Below, in pieces: positions 26,459 through 34,337 of a stretch of 64,000 nt of DNA (positions within the stretch are counted from its first letter, which is position 1; each line of letters begins with the position of its first letter). The position numbers and the translations under genes were made by a program. The stretch spans positions 124,001-188,000 of the forward strand of contig CATIQU010000035.1 in NCBI GenBank assembly GCA_949519155.1, in the 5' to 3' direction. The notes under the pieces are model-generated. The model saw nothing but the letters and a program-made list of their open reading frames with translations, ran no database searches and was not told the DNA's origin. The stretch is from Polaribacter sp. SA4-10. Lineage in GTDB: Bacteria > Bacteroidota > Bacteroidia > Flavobacteriales > Flavobacteriaceae.

Positions 26459-27208
26459 TTAATCTTTTAAAAGAGTTACTTCAATATTTTTTAAAATAAT
26501 TTCAGATACTTTTTTCAATTGCTTTTTTTCAAAAGAAATATCCAAATCTATCAATGCTATATCTGTTTTCAGAGGTTTGTAGTTGTGATAATCAACAAAT
26601 CGAATCCCGTTTTTATTATATTGTTCCTTTAAAACTCTGAAACGTTTACCCCCCCCATTGGTATGAAAGGAATACGCCAAATAATCAATTAAAAAATTTT
26701 CTTTTCCAATCCAATAGATGAACACATCTTCAAAATCCTCTCCTCCTCCATTCTCAGAGAAAGAAATTTCAACTTTATAATATGCGATACCATTTATAGT
26801 AGATGATGGCAATATTTTTTTTTGCACCGCCTTGTCATTCAATCCAAAGGGCAGCACAGAAAAATAGTGTACAGAATTAACAGAATTGCGATATTTTACT
26901 GCCATAGAATCTACCACTACAAAAGGAAGACTGTCTACAAAACGGTTAAAACCATTATTAGAGATTACGTCTTTTATTATTGAAGTTGCTTTATTAAATG
27001 TTCTTTCTAAACGAAAGTCTCCATTTTTACGAATGGCAATATATTTTTTGTCTCTAAATTGAAACCTTATTTGAGAATTCTCCACTTTATCTGCACCAGA
27101 GCGAAGGATGGTTTTGTCAATAATTTGTTGTGCGGTAAGTGGAGTTTCCTTTGTTGCACAAGAAATAAAAAGCGTGAATGTAATTAGAAAAAAAGAGCGC
27201 ACGATCAT
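26459..27208 (-). CDS. DUF6503-like lipoprotein
   Basis: 249 aa. Lipoprotein signal MIVRSFFLITFTLFISCATK, lipobox ISC. The following LTAQQIIDKTILRSGADKV and FRDKKYIAIRKNGDFRLERTF stretch matches the DUF6503 family common in Flavobacteriaceae; some databases call these deoxyribose-phosphate aldolase, for which I see no active site. The beta-rich shape resembles LolA-type lipid carriers, which is a guess. First gene of an operon with a methyltransferase. Confidence 0.65.
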   Translation of the reverse strand: MIVRSFFLITFTLFISCATKETPLTAQQIIDKTILRSGADKVENSQIRFQFRDKKYIAIRKNGDFRLERTFNKATSIIKDVISNNGFNRFVDSLPFVVVDSMAVKYRNSVNSVHYFSVLPFGLNDKAVQKKILPSSTINGIAYYKVEISFSENGGGEDFEDVFIYWIGKENFLIDYLAYSFHTNGGGKRFRVLKEQYNKNGIRFVDYHNYKPLKTDIALIDLDISFEKKQLKKVSEIILKNIEVTLLKD

Positions 27209-27268
27209 TATTGTATTTTAAGCATAAATTGGCTGCTAAATTACACTTCTTAATCTTAATCAAAACTG

Positions 27269-27276
27269 TATATTTG
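27269..27276 (+). promoter_or_regulatory. -7 promoter box for smpB
   Basis: TATATTTG fits TAnnTTTG, about 77 nt before the chosen smpB ATG. No clear -33 TTG. Confidence 0.4.
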
Positions 27277-27352
27277 TTAAAAATTGGTTCTTGTTTTTTA
27301 TCCAAATAGGGAAAGGACACTTACGAACAATAATGATTTTAAAATCCAGTCA

Positions 27353-27817
27353 ATGACTGTTCAGAAAAACATCAACATACAAAATAAAAAGGCCCGTTTC
27401 GAATATGAAATTCTCGACAAATTAGTGGCTGGAATTCAATTAACAGGTACCGAAATTAAATCAATCCGACTCAGCAAAGCTCGAATTACAGAGAGTTTTT
27501 GCGAGTTTAATGAACGAGGAGAATTGTTTGTTGTCAACATGTATATTGAAGAATATATTTTTGGACATCAATTCAATCACATGCCAAAAAGTGAGCGCAA
27601 ACTACTTTTAAATAAGCGTGAACTTAAAAACCTTAGAAAAGATGTGGAAGCAAAAGGAAACACGATTGTTCCGATGCGTTTGTTTATTAATGAGCGTGGT
27701 TTTGCAAAACTTGAAATTGCATTGGCAAAGGGAAAACAAACGCATGATAAGCGTGAAGTTTTAAAGGATCGAGATAACAAACGTGATTTGGCCAGAATTA
27801 AAAAGAACTTCAATTAG
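27353..27817 (+). CDS. smpB: SsrA-binding protein SmpB
   Basis: 154 aa from the ATG at 27353. The tracked start 69 nt upstream adds a non-family leader. SmpB delivers tmRNA to stalled ribosomes. NKKARFEYEILDKLVAGIQLTGTEIKSIR is the family signature, and the C-terminal KGKQTHDKREVLKDRDNKRDLAR is the basic tail used in the A site. No tmRNA is visible in the window. It is followed after 27 bp by a Maf gene on the same strand, probably one operon. Confidence 0.95.
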   Translation: MTVQKNINIQNKKARFEYEILDKLVAGIQLTGTEIKSIRLSKARITESFCEFNERGELFVVNMYIEEYIFGHQFNHMPKSERKLLLNKRELKNLRKDVEAKGNTIVPMRLFINERGFAKLEIALAKGKQTHDKREVLKDRDNKRDLARIKKNFN

Positions 27818-27844
27818 GAATTTATTGCGCTTAAACGTCTGTAC

Positions 27845-28423
27845 ATGTTACGAGAAAAATTAAAAAACCACCATATTATTTTGGCTTCAGGGTCTCCAAG
27901 AAGGCATCAATTCTTCAAAGATTTAGACATTGCTTTTACCATTCAATTAAAGGAAGTGGAAGAAATATATCCAGCTTCACTTAAAGGGCTAGAAATTACT
28001 GATTTCTTAGCCGATTTAAAATCGAAAGCCTTTACCAACTTAGAAGAAAAAGATGTATTAATAACCTCGGATACCATTGTGTGGCTAGACGGTAAAGCTT
28101 TGGGAAAACCTAAAGACAAACCAGCTGCTTTTGAGATGTTGAGAGCGCTCTCTGGAAAAAAGCATGAGGTGATGACTTCAATTTCAATAAAAAGCAACTA
28201 TTTTCAGAAGATTGTAAATGATACTACCGTGGTTTATTTCAAAGAAATTTCTGACGAAGAAATCAATTATTACATCGACAATTACAAACCTTTTGACAAG
28301 GCTGGCGCCTATGGAATCCAGGAATGGATCGGTTTTATTGCCATTGATAAAATAGAAGGTAGTTTTTTTAATGTAGTAGGTTTGCCAATTCATAAACTCT
28401 ATGATGAATTGATGAACTTATAA
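27845..28423 (+). CDS. maf: Maf-family nucleoside triphosphate pyrophosphatase
   Basis: 192 aa. The N-terminal ILASGSPRRHQFFKDL and the central TSDTIVWLDGKALGKPKD are Maf signatures; KAGAYGIQEWIGF is the third block. Maf proteins hydrolyse modified or canonical nucleoside triphosphates (dTTP, UTP) to clean the pool. Full length, 27 bp after smpB, no separate promoter seen. Confidence 0.93.
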   Translation: MLREKLKNHHIILASGSPRRHQFFKDLDIAFTIQLKEVEEIYPASLKGLEITDFLADLKSKAFTNLEEKDVLITSDTIVWLDGKALGKPKDKPAAFEMLRALSGKKHEVMTSISIKSNYFQKIVNDTTVVYFKEISDEEINYYIDNYKPFDKAGAYGIQEWIGFIAIDKIEGSFFNVVGLPIHKLYDELMNL

Positions 28424-28572
28424 GTTCTATCGATGCTATTTTAACTTCCGAAAAATTCTTGAAGACTTTTTAACATAATGTGTGAAAGTCTTGGCTGTAT
28501 TCTCTCTTTTCTTTTCTTTAAAGAGAAATAAAAGTTTATTTTTACGCAAAATAAACAACACACACTATTACA

Positions 28573-29529
28573 ATGAAAAAATACACCTACACAGAAAAAA
28601 AAGACACTCGATCTGGTTTTGGAGATGGTTTAACAGAATTAGGTAGAACAAATCCTAATGTAGTTGCACTATGTGCCGATTTAATTGGTTCTTTAAAAAT
28701 GGACCAGTTTATCAAAGAAAATCCAGAAAGATTTTTTCAAATTGGGATAGCAGAAGCAAATATGATTGGTATTGCAGCGGGCTTAACGATTGGTGGTAAA
28801 ATACCTTTTACGGGAACTTTTGCAAATTTCACTACAGGACGTGTGTATGATCAAATTCGTCAATCAGTCGCTTATTCAGATAAAAACGTAAAAATTTGTG
28901 CATCTCATGCAGGTTTAACTTTAGGAGAAGACGGTGCTACACATCAAATTTTAGAGGACATTGGATTGATGAAAATGTTGCCAGGAATGACGGTAATTAA
29001 TACCTGTGATTACAATCAAACAAAAGCAGCTACCATTGCAATTGCAGACCATGATGGGCCTGTTTATCTGCGTTTTGGAAGACCAAAAGTACCTGTTTTT
29101 ATGCCAGCTGATGAAAAGTTTGTTGTTGGAAAAGGAATTCAATTAACAGAAGGAACAGATGTAACCATCGTTGCAACTGGGCATTTAGTTTGGGAATCTT
29201 TACAAGCAGCGGAAAGATTAGAAGCAGAAGGGATTTCTGTTGAAGTGATCAATATTCACACGATTAAACCTTTAGACGAAGATATTATTTTAAACTCTGT
29301 TGCTAAAACGGGGTGTATCGTAACTGCAGAAGAACATAATAAACTAGGTGGTTTAGGAGAAAGTGTTGCGAGAACATTGGCCCTAAACACCCCTACTCCT
29401 CAAGAATTTATTGCAACCAATGATACTTTTGGTGAATCTGGAACTCCAGAGCAATTGATGAAAAAGTATGGATTGGATGCAGATGCTGTTGTTGCAGCTG
29501 TTAAAAAAGTAATTTCAAGAAAAAAATAA
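28573..29529 (+). CDS. Transketolase C-terminal half (split transketolase subunit)
   Basis: 318 aa. The pyrimidine-binding domain of transketolase begins SGFGDGLTELGRTNPNVVALCADL, with GIAEANMIGIAAGL (catalytic Glu pair region), and the C-terminal domain ends YGLDADAVVAAVKKVI. The N-terminal TPP/metal domain is missing, as expected for the two-subunit form; the partner gene is not adjacent (upstream is maf). A near-consensus -7 (TATTTTTA) lies 33 nt upstream of the ATG. The pentose phosphate role depends on an unlinked partner. Confidence 0.88.
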   Translation: MKKYTYTEKKDTRSGFGDGLTELGRTNPNVVALCADLIGSLKMDQFIKENPERFFQIGIAEANMIGIAAGLTIGGKIPFTGTFANFTTGRVYDQIRQSVAYSDKNVKICASHAGLTLGEDGATHQILEDIGLMKMLPGMTVINTCDYNQTKAATIAIADHDGPVYLRFGRPKVPVFMPADEKFVVGKGIQLTEGTDVTIVATGHLVWESLQAAERLEAEGISVEVINIHTIKPLDEDIILNSVAKTGCIVTAEEHNKLGGLGESVARTLALNTPTPQEFIATNDTFGESGTPEQLMKKYGLDADAVVAAVKKVISRKK

Positions 29530-29558
29530 AGCGATTTAGAAACAATAAATTAAAAATT

Positions 29559-30173
29559 ATGAAAAAAGGAATTTTACTCGTTTGTTTGGCATTTTCTTTT
29601 AGTCAAACAGCCAATGCTCAACTCCATTTTGGATTTAAAGGAGGTGTAAATTACAATTCGGAATCTATTATTGAGGTTACTGAAAATTTTTTTAAAGGCG
29701 CAGAAAGTAAAACTGGATACCATGCTGGTATTTGGTTGCGTGCAAAGATTCCCATATTGGGGCTTTATATTAGACCAGAGTTGGTTTATACCAACTTGGA
29801 AAGTACCATTACCTATTCCCCAGCAAGATTAGGTGCAGATGCAGTGCAAACCGATTTTAGCTTTCAGAAAATTGATATTCCAGTATTGTTTGGGAAAAAG
29901 TTTTTAGGTGTTGGAAATGTATTTATAGGGCCTAGTTTTCAATATATTTTAACACAAGGTTTTGATGTGAATGATATTCAGGAGGTAACTGGAGACGGTT
30001 TTACAGTAGGGCTGCAAATTGGTGCAGGAATTGAATTGGGGAAATTAGGGATTGATCTGCGTTTGGAAAGAGGCTTCAACGATATTGAATCTAGTTTTTT
30101 AGACGATACGACCACTATTGAATTTGATACGAGAGTGAATCAAGTAATTTTTGGATTGTCTTATCGATTCTAA
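29559..30173 (+). CDS. Outer-membrane beta-barrel protein (PorT-like fold)
   Basis: 204 aa. Signal peptide MKKGILLVCLAFSFSQTANAQ. The mature part (LHFGFKGGVNYNSES...) is an outer-membrane beta-barrel with alternating strands and a typical ending aromatic, VNQVIFGLSYRF. It matches the porin-family/OmpW-like group widely found in Bacteroidota. It follows the transketolase subunit by 29 bp and may be co-transcribed. A strong terminator follows. Function unknown. Confidence 0.82.
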   Translation: MKKGILLVCLAFSFSQTANAQLHFGFKGGVNYNSESIIEVTENFFKGAESKTGYHAGIWLRAKIPILGLYIRPELVYTNLESTITYSPARLGADAVQTDFSFQKIDIPVLFGKKFLGVGNVFIGPSFQYILTQGFDVNDIQEVTGDGFTVGLQIGAGIELGKLGIDLRLERGFNDIESSFLDDTTTIEFDTRVNQVIFGLSYRF

Positions 30174-30190
30174 AAGGAAACTTCAGACAT

Positions 30191-30227
30191 AAAAAAAGCG
30201 CTTGAAATTTTCAATCGCTTTTTTTTA
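30191..30227. terminator. Terminator between the barrel protein and FKBP-like genes
   Basis: AAAAAAAGCGCTTGAAA / TTTCAATCGCTTTTTTT hairpin with a single bulge, between convergent genes. Confidence 0.8.
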
Positions 30228-30250
30228 TGTTGTAGAAATAATGATTTTTG

Positions 30251-31138
30251 TTACTTAATTTCGGGATTTAGGTAATCAGCTAGTGTAGGGTTTTCAGGAT
30301 CACTAAAATCATTTGCAGGGTTTCCATCACCGTTAGCATCTTCATCTTTCGTTGCTACGCCGTCACCGTCATCGTCACCGTCTAAATAGTTGACAAAAAA
30401 GTCACCATTGGTATCATCATTTCTTGGATCACCATCTCCGTCAGGATCTTCTAACCAAGAAGGAATTCCATCATTATCATGATCTGTATCTTTTATAAAA
30501 TCAAATAAACGGATGTAGAAGATTAAGTTTTCATTGGAACGGATTGAGCCGCTAGTCCCTGAATTTCCATACGCCAAACCTGAAGGAATGAATAAAATAC
30601 CCTTTCCACCATTATCAAAAGTAATGGGGCCATTGTCAGTCACATTGTCACCATTTTTAAAATTGGTAAACCCATAAGACCATCCTCTAATTACAGAGTT
30701 TAATGTAAACCAAATTGGAGTTTCCCTAATTTCAAACCTTGGTGTAATACTATCGGTGTCATTAATTCGAAACCCTTCGTACTTTACAAAAATAGAATCT
30801 AAGGAGGTTGGTGAACCTTTGTCTATCATTGGAGTACCATAGTCTTCCTCAGAAGCTACATAGTAATATAGCTCATAGTCAATTTCATTTTCAGTCACAT
30901 TCATGGTCATCAGATTTTCATCTTCAGAAAGTGGTGTTGCGCCAGCCACTAAGGCTTTTACAGAATCAACCGCAGTGTCATAATAATGTTTTGTAAAGAA
31001 AGTCGATAACGAGTCTTTGTCGATGAGTGCTTGTGCTTCATTGTCAAAAACATCAGCAGCGGTTGAATCAGAACCGCCACAGGCGTATGCTATAGCACTT
31101 AAAATACAAAATGCAACAATATTTTTTAATTTATTCAT
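30251..31138 (-). CDS. FKBP-type isomerase-like lipoprotein with calcium-binding tail
   Basis: 295 aa. Lipoprotein signal (CILSAIAYAC). The central part is FKBP-like: LNSVIRGWSYGFTNF, GGKGILFIPSGLAYGNSG and NLIFYIRLFDF match the PPIase core order. The last 80 residues are Asp-rich loops (DHDNDGIPSWLEDPDGDGD, DGDDDGDGVATKDEDANGDG) of the thrombospondin type-3 kind, which bind calcium. Such fusions occur in gliding and secretion-related flavobacterial lipoproteins. It probably folds exported proteins in the periplasm; whether the catalytic residues are complete I cannot tell. Confidence 0.82.
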   Translation of the reverse strand: MNKLKNIVAFCILSAIAYACGGSDSTAADVFDNEAQALIDKDSLSTFFTKHYYDTAVDSVKALVAGATPLSEDENLMTMNVTENEIDYELYYYVASEEDYGTPMIDKGSPTSLDSIFVKYEGFRINDTDSITPRFEIRETPIWFTLNSVIRGWSYGFTNFKNGDNVTDNGPITFDNGGKGILFIPSGLAYGNSGTSGSIRSNENLIFYIRLFDFIKDTDHDNDGIPSWLEDPDGDGDPRNDDTNGDFFVNYLDGDDDGDGVATKDEDANGDGNPANDFSDPENPTLADYLNPEIK

Positions 31139-31177
31139 TTATTCGTCTTAATTTGGTGTTGCAATTTAGCAATTTAA

Positions 31178-31185
31178 TACCTTTG
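31178..31185 (+). promoter_or_regulatory. -7 promoter box for the S4 protein gene
   Basis: TACCTTTG fits TAnnTTTG; TTTG lies at 31152-31155, a 22-nt spacing, slightly long. Divergent from the FKBP promoter only 8 bp away. Confidence 0.45.
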
Positions 31186-31193
31186 TAAAAAGG

Positions 31194-31201
31194 CAAAAGT
31201 A
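31194..31201 (-). promoter_or_regulatory. -7 promoter box for the FKBP-like gene
   Basis: Minus-strand TACTTTTG fits TAnnTTTG, 56 nt before the ATG. No clear -33. Confidence 0.4.
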
Positions 31202-31218
31202 CTTTTTTAACATTTTTT

Positions 31219-31617
31219 ATGAGAATAGACAAATATCTATGGTGCATTCGGGTATACAAAACCCGTAATATTGCAACCATAGCCTGTAAAAAAGGCCATG
31301 TAAAGATGAACGACACCAATATTAAACCGTCTAAAGAAGTCTTTGGAAACGAGCTTCTTTTGGTGCGAAAAAATCAAATTAATTATCAATTTAAAGTTTT
31401 AGATTTACCAGAAAGTCGCGTTGGTGCGAAAATCGTGGACCTTTATCGAAAAAATGTCACTCCAAAAGAAGCTTTTGAGAAAAACGAAATGCTTAAATTT
31501 GCGAAAGACCATTACCGAAAACAAGGTACCGGGCGTCCTACCAAAAAAGACCGACGAGATATAGAAGATTATAGAGACATTGATGATATAGAAGATATAG
31601 AAAACCAAAATGACTGA
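31219..31617 (+). CDS. S4-domain RNA-binding protein (Hsp15/HslR-like)
   Basis: 132 aa. The S4 domain occupies the first 60 residues (MRIDKYLWCIRVYKTRNIATIACKKGHVKMN...). The C-terminus is basic then strongly acidic (DYRDIDDIEDIENQND). Hsp15 binds stalled 50S-tRNA complexes. The length fits. Its stop overlaps the next gene start by 8 nt, so translation is coupled to the phosphoribosyltransferase. Stop codon is TGA. Confidence 0.88.
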   Translation: MRIDKYLWCIRVYKTRNIATIACKKGHVKMNDTNIKPSKEVFGNELLLVRKNQINYQFKVLDLPESRVGAKIVDLYRKNVTPKEAFEKNEMLKFAKDHYRKQGTGRPTKKDRRDIEDYRDIDDIEDIENQND

Positions 31618-32113
31618 TACTAAAAACATTATTTTAAATACCTTAGAGGTAGCACAAAAAATACGGAGAATTGCTTTTCAAATTTTAGAGAGTAATTCTA
31701 ACGAGAAAGAAGTTATTATTGTTGGTATTGTTGGAAATGGTTCTCTTTTTGCTGAAAAACTAATGGTGGATCTTAATAAGATATCGGACATTAAAACAAC
31801 TCTTTGTGAAATTGCTATCAATAAAAAGAACCCCTTAGACACCATTACTACTTCTTTAAAAGAGGAAGAGTATAAAAACAAATCGATTGTTTTGGTGGAT
31901 GATGTACTTGATTCAGGAGCTACTTTAATCTATGGAGTAAAACACTTTTTAAACGTTCCTTTAAAAAGATTTAAAACGGCGGTTTTAGTGAATCGGAATC
32001 ACAAAAAATATCCTGTAAAAGCAGATTTTAAAGGGATTTCATTATCCACATCTATAAAAGAACATGTGGTGGTCGAGTTTAACAAAAAAGAAACCATTGC
32101 GTATTTAATGTAA
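31610..32113 (+). CDS. Phosphoribosyltransferase (PyrR-like)
   Basis: 167 aa type-I phosphoribosyltransferase. The PRPP motif is SIVLVDDVLDSGATLIYGV near residues 92-110, and EVIIVGIVGNGSLFAEKLM is the PPi loop. The closest family I recognise is PyrR-like uracil phosphoribosyltransferase and regulator; without the pyrimidine operon the regulatory role is doubtful. Coupled to the S4 gene upstream; convergent with aroK, overlapping by 9 bp. Confidence 0.85.
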   Translation: MTDTKNIILNTLEVAQKIRRIAFQILESNSNEKEVIIVGIVGNGSLFAEKLMVDLNKISDIKTTLCEIAINKKNPLDTITTSLKEEEYKNKSIVLVDDVLDSGATLIYGVKHFLNVPLKRFKTAVLVNRNHKKYPVKADFKGISLSTSIKEHVVVEFNKKETIAYLM

Positions 32114-32623
32114 TTGATTTTTTATTGCTGTTACAATTTCTAGCGTTTCTTTTTGATCTATTGCAATTTTGTGATGGGCTTGTTCATAAAAGAAGCGTCT
32201 TTCAAATAGATGTTTCGCAACGTATTCTACTAACTTTTCATCTCCTATTTCTTTAACCAAAGGCCTGTTTTCTTTCCCTTTAATCAATCTTTCCACCAAA
32301 AGTGCAATACTCGCTTGTAGATAAAAAGAAATCGTGGTATATGCTTTTAAAATACATTCTATATTGTTGGCGTAGCAAGGTGTCCCTCCTCCTAAAGAAA
32401 GTACAAATTCCTCCTCAGAATTCAAAAGTTCAGTTAAATAGAGATGCTCTATTCTTCGAAAATAAATTTCTCCTTTCTCTTTAAAGATAGCGTTGATCGT
32501 ATTTTTTTCTTTGGATTCGATATAGGCATCTAGATCTATAAAAGGCAACGAAAGTTGTTTGGAAAGAAGTGCGCCTATGGTAGATTTCCCTGAAGCCATA
32601 TAGCCTAATAAAACGATTTTCAT
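32105..32623 (-). CDS. aroK: Shikimate kinase
   Basis: 172 aa, phosphorylates shikimate in aromatic amino acid synthesis. Walker A GYMASGKSTIGALLS (7-21), the shikimate-binding IDLDAYIE with its Asp, the GEIYFRRIE block with the Arg, and SLGGGTPC are all present. Length normal. Own -7 box upstream. Other aro genes are not in the window. Confidence 0.95.
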   Translation of the reverse strand: MKIVLLGYMASGKSTIGALLSKQLSLPFIDLDAYIESKEKNTINAIFKEKGEIYFRRIEHLYLTELLNSEEEFVLSLGGGTPCYANNIECILKAYTTISFYLQASIALLVERLIKGKENRPLVKEIGDEKLVEYVAKHLFERRFFYEQAHHKIAIDQKETLEIVTAIKNQLH

Positions 32624-32660
32624 TATTTTGAAGTTTCTGCAAATATCGATAAAAAAAAGA

Positions 32661-32668
32661 CAAATTTA
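32661..32668 (-). promoter_or_regulatory. -7 promoter box for aroK
   Basis: Minus-strand TAAATTTG fits TAnnTTTG, 38 nt before the ATG. Back to back with the tRNA promoter. Confidence 0.4.
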
Positions 32669-32693
32669 TAGCGTTAAGTTTTAAGAATGATAT

Positions 32694-32701
32694 TATATTT
32701 G
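32694..32701 (+). promoter_or_regulatory. -7 promoter box for tRNA-Lys
   Basis: TATATTTG fits TAnnTTTG, 22 nt before the tRNA 5' end. No good -33 TTG seen. Confidence 0.5.
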
Positions 32702-32722
32702 CACTCGATTTAATTAGGTCAT

Positions 32723-32798
32723 GACCTGGTAGCTCAGTTGGTAGAGCATCTCCCTTTTAAGGAGAGGGTCCTGGGTTCGAGCCCCAGCCCGGTCACCA
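32723..32798 (+). tRNA. tRNA-Lys, anticodon TTT, CCA encoded
   Basis: Folds as a cloverleaf: acceptor GACCTGG / CCCGGTC (one G-T pair), D-loop AGCTCAGTTGGTAGAGC, anticodon stem TCTCC-CTTTTAA-GGAGA with TTT at 34-36, and T arm CTGGG-TTCGAGC-CCCAG. The discriminator A is followed by a genome-encoded CCA (32796-32798). A hairpin terminator follows at once. Confidence 0.97.
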
Positions 32799-32840
32799 TG
32801 AAAAAGTTAAGCGTCTTGCTTAACTTTTTCATTTTTTTTA
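32799..32840 (+). terminator. Terminator between the two tRNA genes
   Basis: GAAAAAGTTAAGC (32800-32812), loop, GCTTAACTTTTTC (32818-32830), then CATTTTTTTT. Perfect 13-bp stem with a T-tract. Confidence 0.85.
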
Positions 32841-32845
32841 TAAAA

Positions 32846-32929
32846 GCGCACGTGGCGAAATTGGTAGACGCGCAGCCTTGAGGGGGCTGTGTTCGCAAGA
32901 ACGTGGAAGTTCGAATCTTCTCGTGCGCA
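32846..32929 (+). tRNA. tRNA-Leu, anticodon GAG, no encoded CCA
   Basis: 84 nt class-II tRNA. Acceptor GCGCACG / CGTGCGC, anticodon stem CAGCC-TTGAGGG-GGCTG giving GAG, a long variable arm (TGTTCGCAAGAACGTGGAA region) and T arm with GTTCGAATC. After the discriminator A the sequence is CTTTT, so CCA must be added afterwards, unlike the tRNA-Lys. Confidence 0.96.
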
Positions 32930-33131
32930 CTTTTATAATAAACGGTTACTACTCATTTCTCCTTATTCTTTAGGACTCCTTTTTAATGCTGTCTTTTACC
33001 CTAGTTTTTTATAAACGCCATTTTAGGACACTACTCGGAGTAATCAACATAAATAAGGGTTTTATAAAAAAAAATAGCGTTGTTTTTTTCATTTTTCACA
33101 AATAATTAACCAATCTATAGGTGAATATTAT

Positions 33132-33139
33132 TAAATTTG
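33132..33139 (+). promoter_or_regulatory. -7 promoter box abutting the carboxypeptidase-regulatory-like gene
   Basis: TAAATTTG fits TAnnTTTG and ends 5 nt before the ATG at 33145, so the transcript would have almost no leader. No -33 TTG; tentative. Confidence 0.3.
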
Positions 33140-33144
33140 CTGCT

Positions 33145-33954
33145 ATGAAAAAAATATTATTCGCTTTCCTTTTCCTTTTTACAATCAATAGTTTTTCTCA
33201 AACAGATTCGCTTAAAGTAACCACTTTAAAAGGTCAAATTGTTCACGGTCAGAGTAAACGTTCTTTAAGTGCCGCACATATTCTAAACTTAAATACTGTA
33301 GAAGGAACCATTACCAATGACAAAGGTTTTTTTGAACTTCCAACAAGAGCAAATGATACCATTCTGGTTTCCTATTTGGGCTTTGCTTCTATCAAGCTAA
33401 AAATTACAAACGATTTATTAAAAGGAAATGAATTGGTGATTGCCCTCTATGAAAAACCTGAAGAGGTTCGTGAAGTTATTATCAACTCCATGAAACTTAT
33501 TGGGGTTTTAGAAATAGACATCAAACAAGTGCCGAAGGATAAATTTACACGGATACATATCAATGGACTACCGCAAACTTATGAGGTTGGGAAACCAAAA
33601 GAAAAAGATTTCTCTTCACCGTTAGCAGCCCTTTTTCAACCTGTAGATTTCTTATACAATCTTTTTGGGAAGAAACCGAAACAATTAAAGAAACTTCAAA
33701 AACTAAAGAAACAAGACGATTTACGTAAAATGTTGGCGGGTAAATTTGATCGTGAAGTAATGATGGAATATTTAGAAATGGACAGTCAAGAACTCTCTGA
33801 GTTACTTTCTGATTGTAATTATTCTGAATATTTTATTAAAAAAGCTTCTGACCTACAAATGATTGAAGCTGTATTGGATTGTTACGAGAGCTATAAGGCG
33901 CTTAAAAAAGGAAAGATTGAACGCAATAACATTCCAGAAAGAAAGCAAAATTAA
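33145..33954 (+). CDS. Secreted protein with a carboxypeptidase-regulatory-like domain
   Basis: 269 aa from the ATG at 33145 (MKKILFAFLFLFTINSFSQ signal); the tracked GTG start is upstream of it. A CarboxypepD_reg-like beta-sandwich covers about 25-110 (LKGQIVHGQSKRSLSAAHI..., EGTITNDKGFFELPTRANDTILVSYLG), the domain often found at the N-terminus of outer-membrane proteins. The C-terminal half is Lys-rich and helical with no domain I know. Function unknown; probably periplasmic or outer-membrane associated. Confidence 0.75.
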   Translation: MKKILFAFLFLFTINSFSQTDSLKVTTLKGQIVHGQSKRSLSAAHILNLNTVEGTITNDKGFFELPTRANDTILVSYLGFASIKLKITNDLLKGNELVIALYEKPEEVREVIINSMKLIGVLEIDIKQVPKDKFTRIHINGLPQTYEVGKPKEKDFSSPLAALFQPVDFLYNLFGKKPKQLKKLQKLKKQDDLRKMLAGKFDREVMMEYLEMDSQELSELLSDCNYSEYFIKKASDLQMIEAVLDCYESYKALKKGKIERNNIPERKQN

Positions 33955-33968
33955 GCACTAAAAAAAGG

Positions 33969-34164
33969 TTAGAAACAATGTTTCTGACCCAACCCTCTAT
34001 TATTAATAACTAACCAATAAATATCGAGCTCTTTTTTAAAATACGGTTGTAATGTATTTGTAATTGTATTTTCTTCTAGCATTCCAAAACCCTCTTTTCG
34101 AATGGATGGTTTCTAATGATTGGTTTTTTTTACTTTCTTGTTGGTCTTTTTTTTCAGTTTTCAT
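33969..34164 (-). pseudogene. Possible decayed small gene
   Basis: Minus strand from ATG 34164: MKTEKK, then, if one A in an A8 run is dropped, TNKKVKKTNH, stop TAG, KPSIRKEGFGMLEENTITNTLQPYFKKELDIYWLVINN. Without the frame change the first ORF is 42 aa and stops at 34036. An intact inner ORF starts at 34082 (37 aa, to 33969). The second part has protein-like composition, but I recognise no family. Could be chance. Confidence 0.25.
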
Positions 34165-34282
34165 TTTTATAGCATTTAATTACACCAATAGGACGTCTCT
34201 GTATTAGATTCGTTACATCTTACCATGTATTTAACACAACTTTAAGAAATGACCGATAGTATTTCTTTGAAAACATAGGAAA

Positions 34283-34315
34283 CAAAAAAAATCCAGCGAT
34301 TAGCTGGATTTTTTT
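34283..34315 (-). terminator. Terminator of the prohibitin-like gene
   Basis: Hairpin AATCCAGC-gatta-GCTGGATT with T-run on the minus strand, about 22 nt after the stop. Confidence 0.8.
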
Positions 34316-34337
34316 ATGGTAAAGAAAGCGGTCTTTC

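Larger units (their letters stand above)
33955..34337. other. 383-bp gap with a hairpin, a terminator and a possible decayed small gene
   Basis: Holds a hairpin AGAAACA-A-TGTTTCT within GGTTAGAAACAATGTTTCTGACC just after the upstream stop (no T-tract), a candidate decayed ORF on the minus strand (separate entry), and the prohibitin terminator at its right end. Confidence 0.6.
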
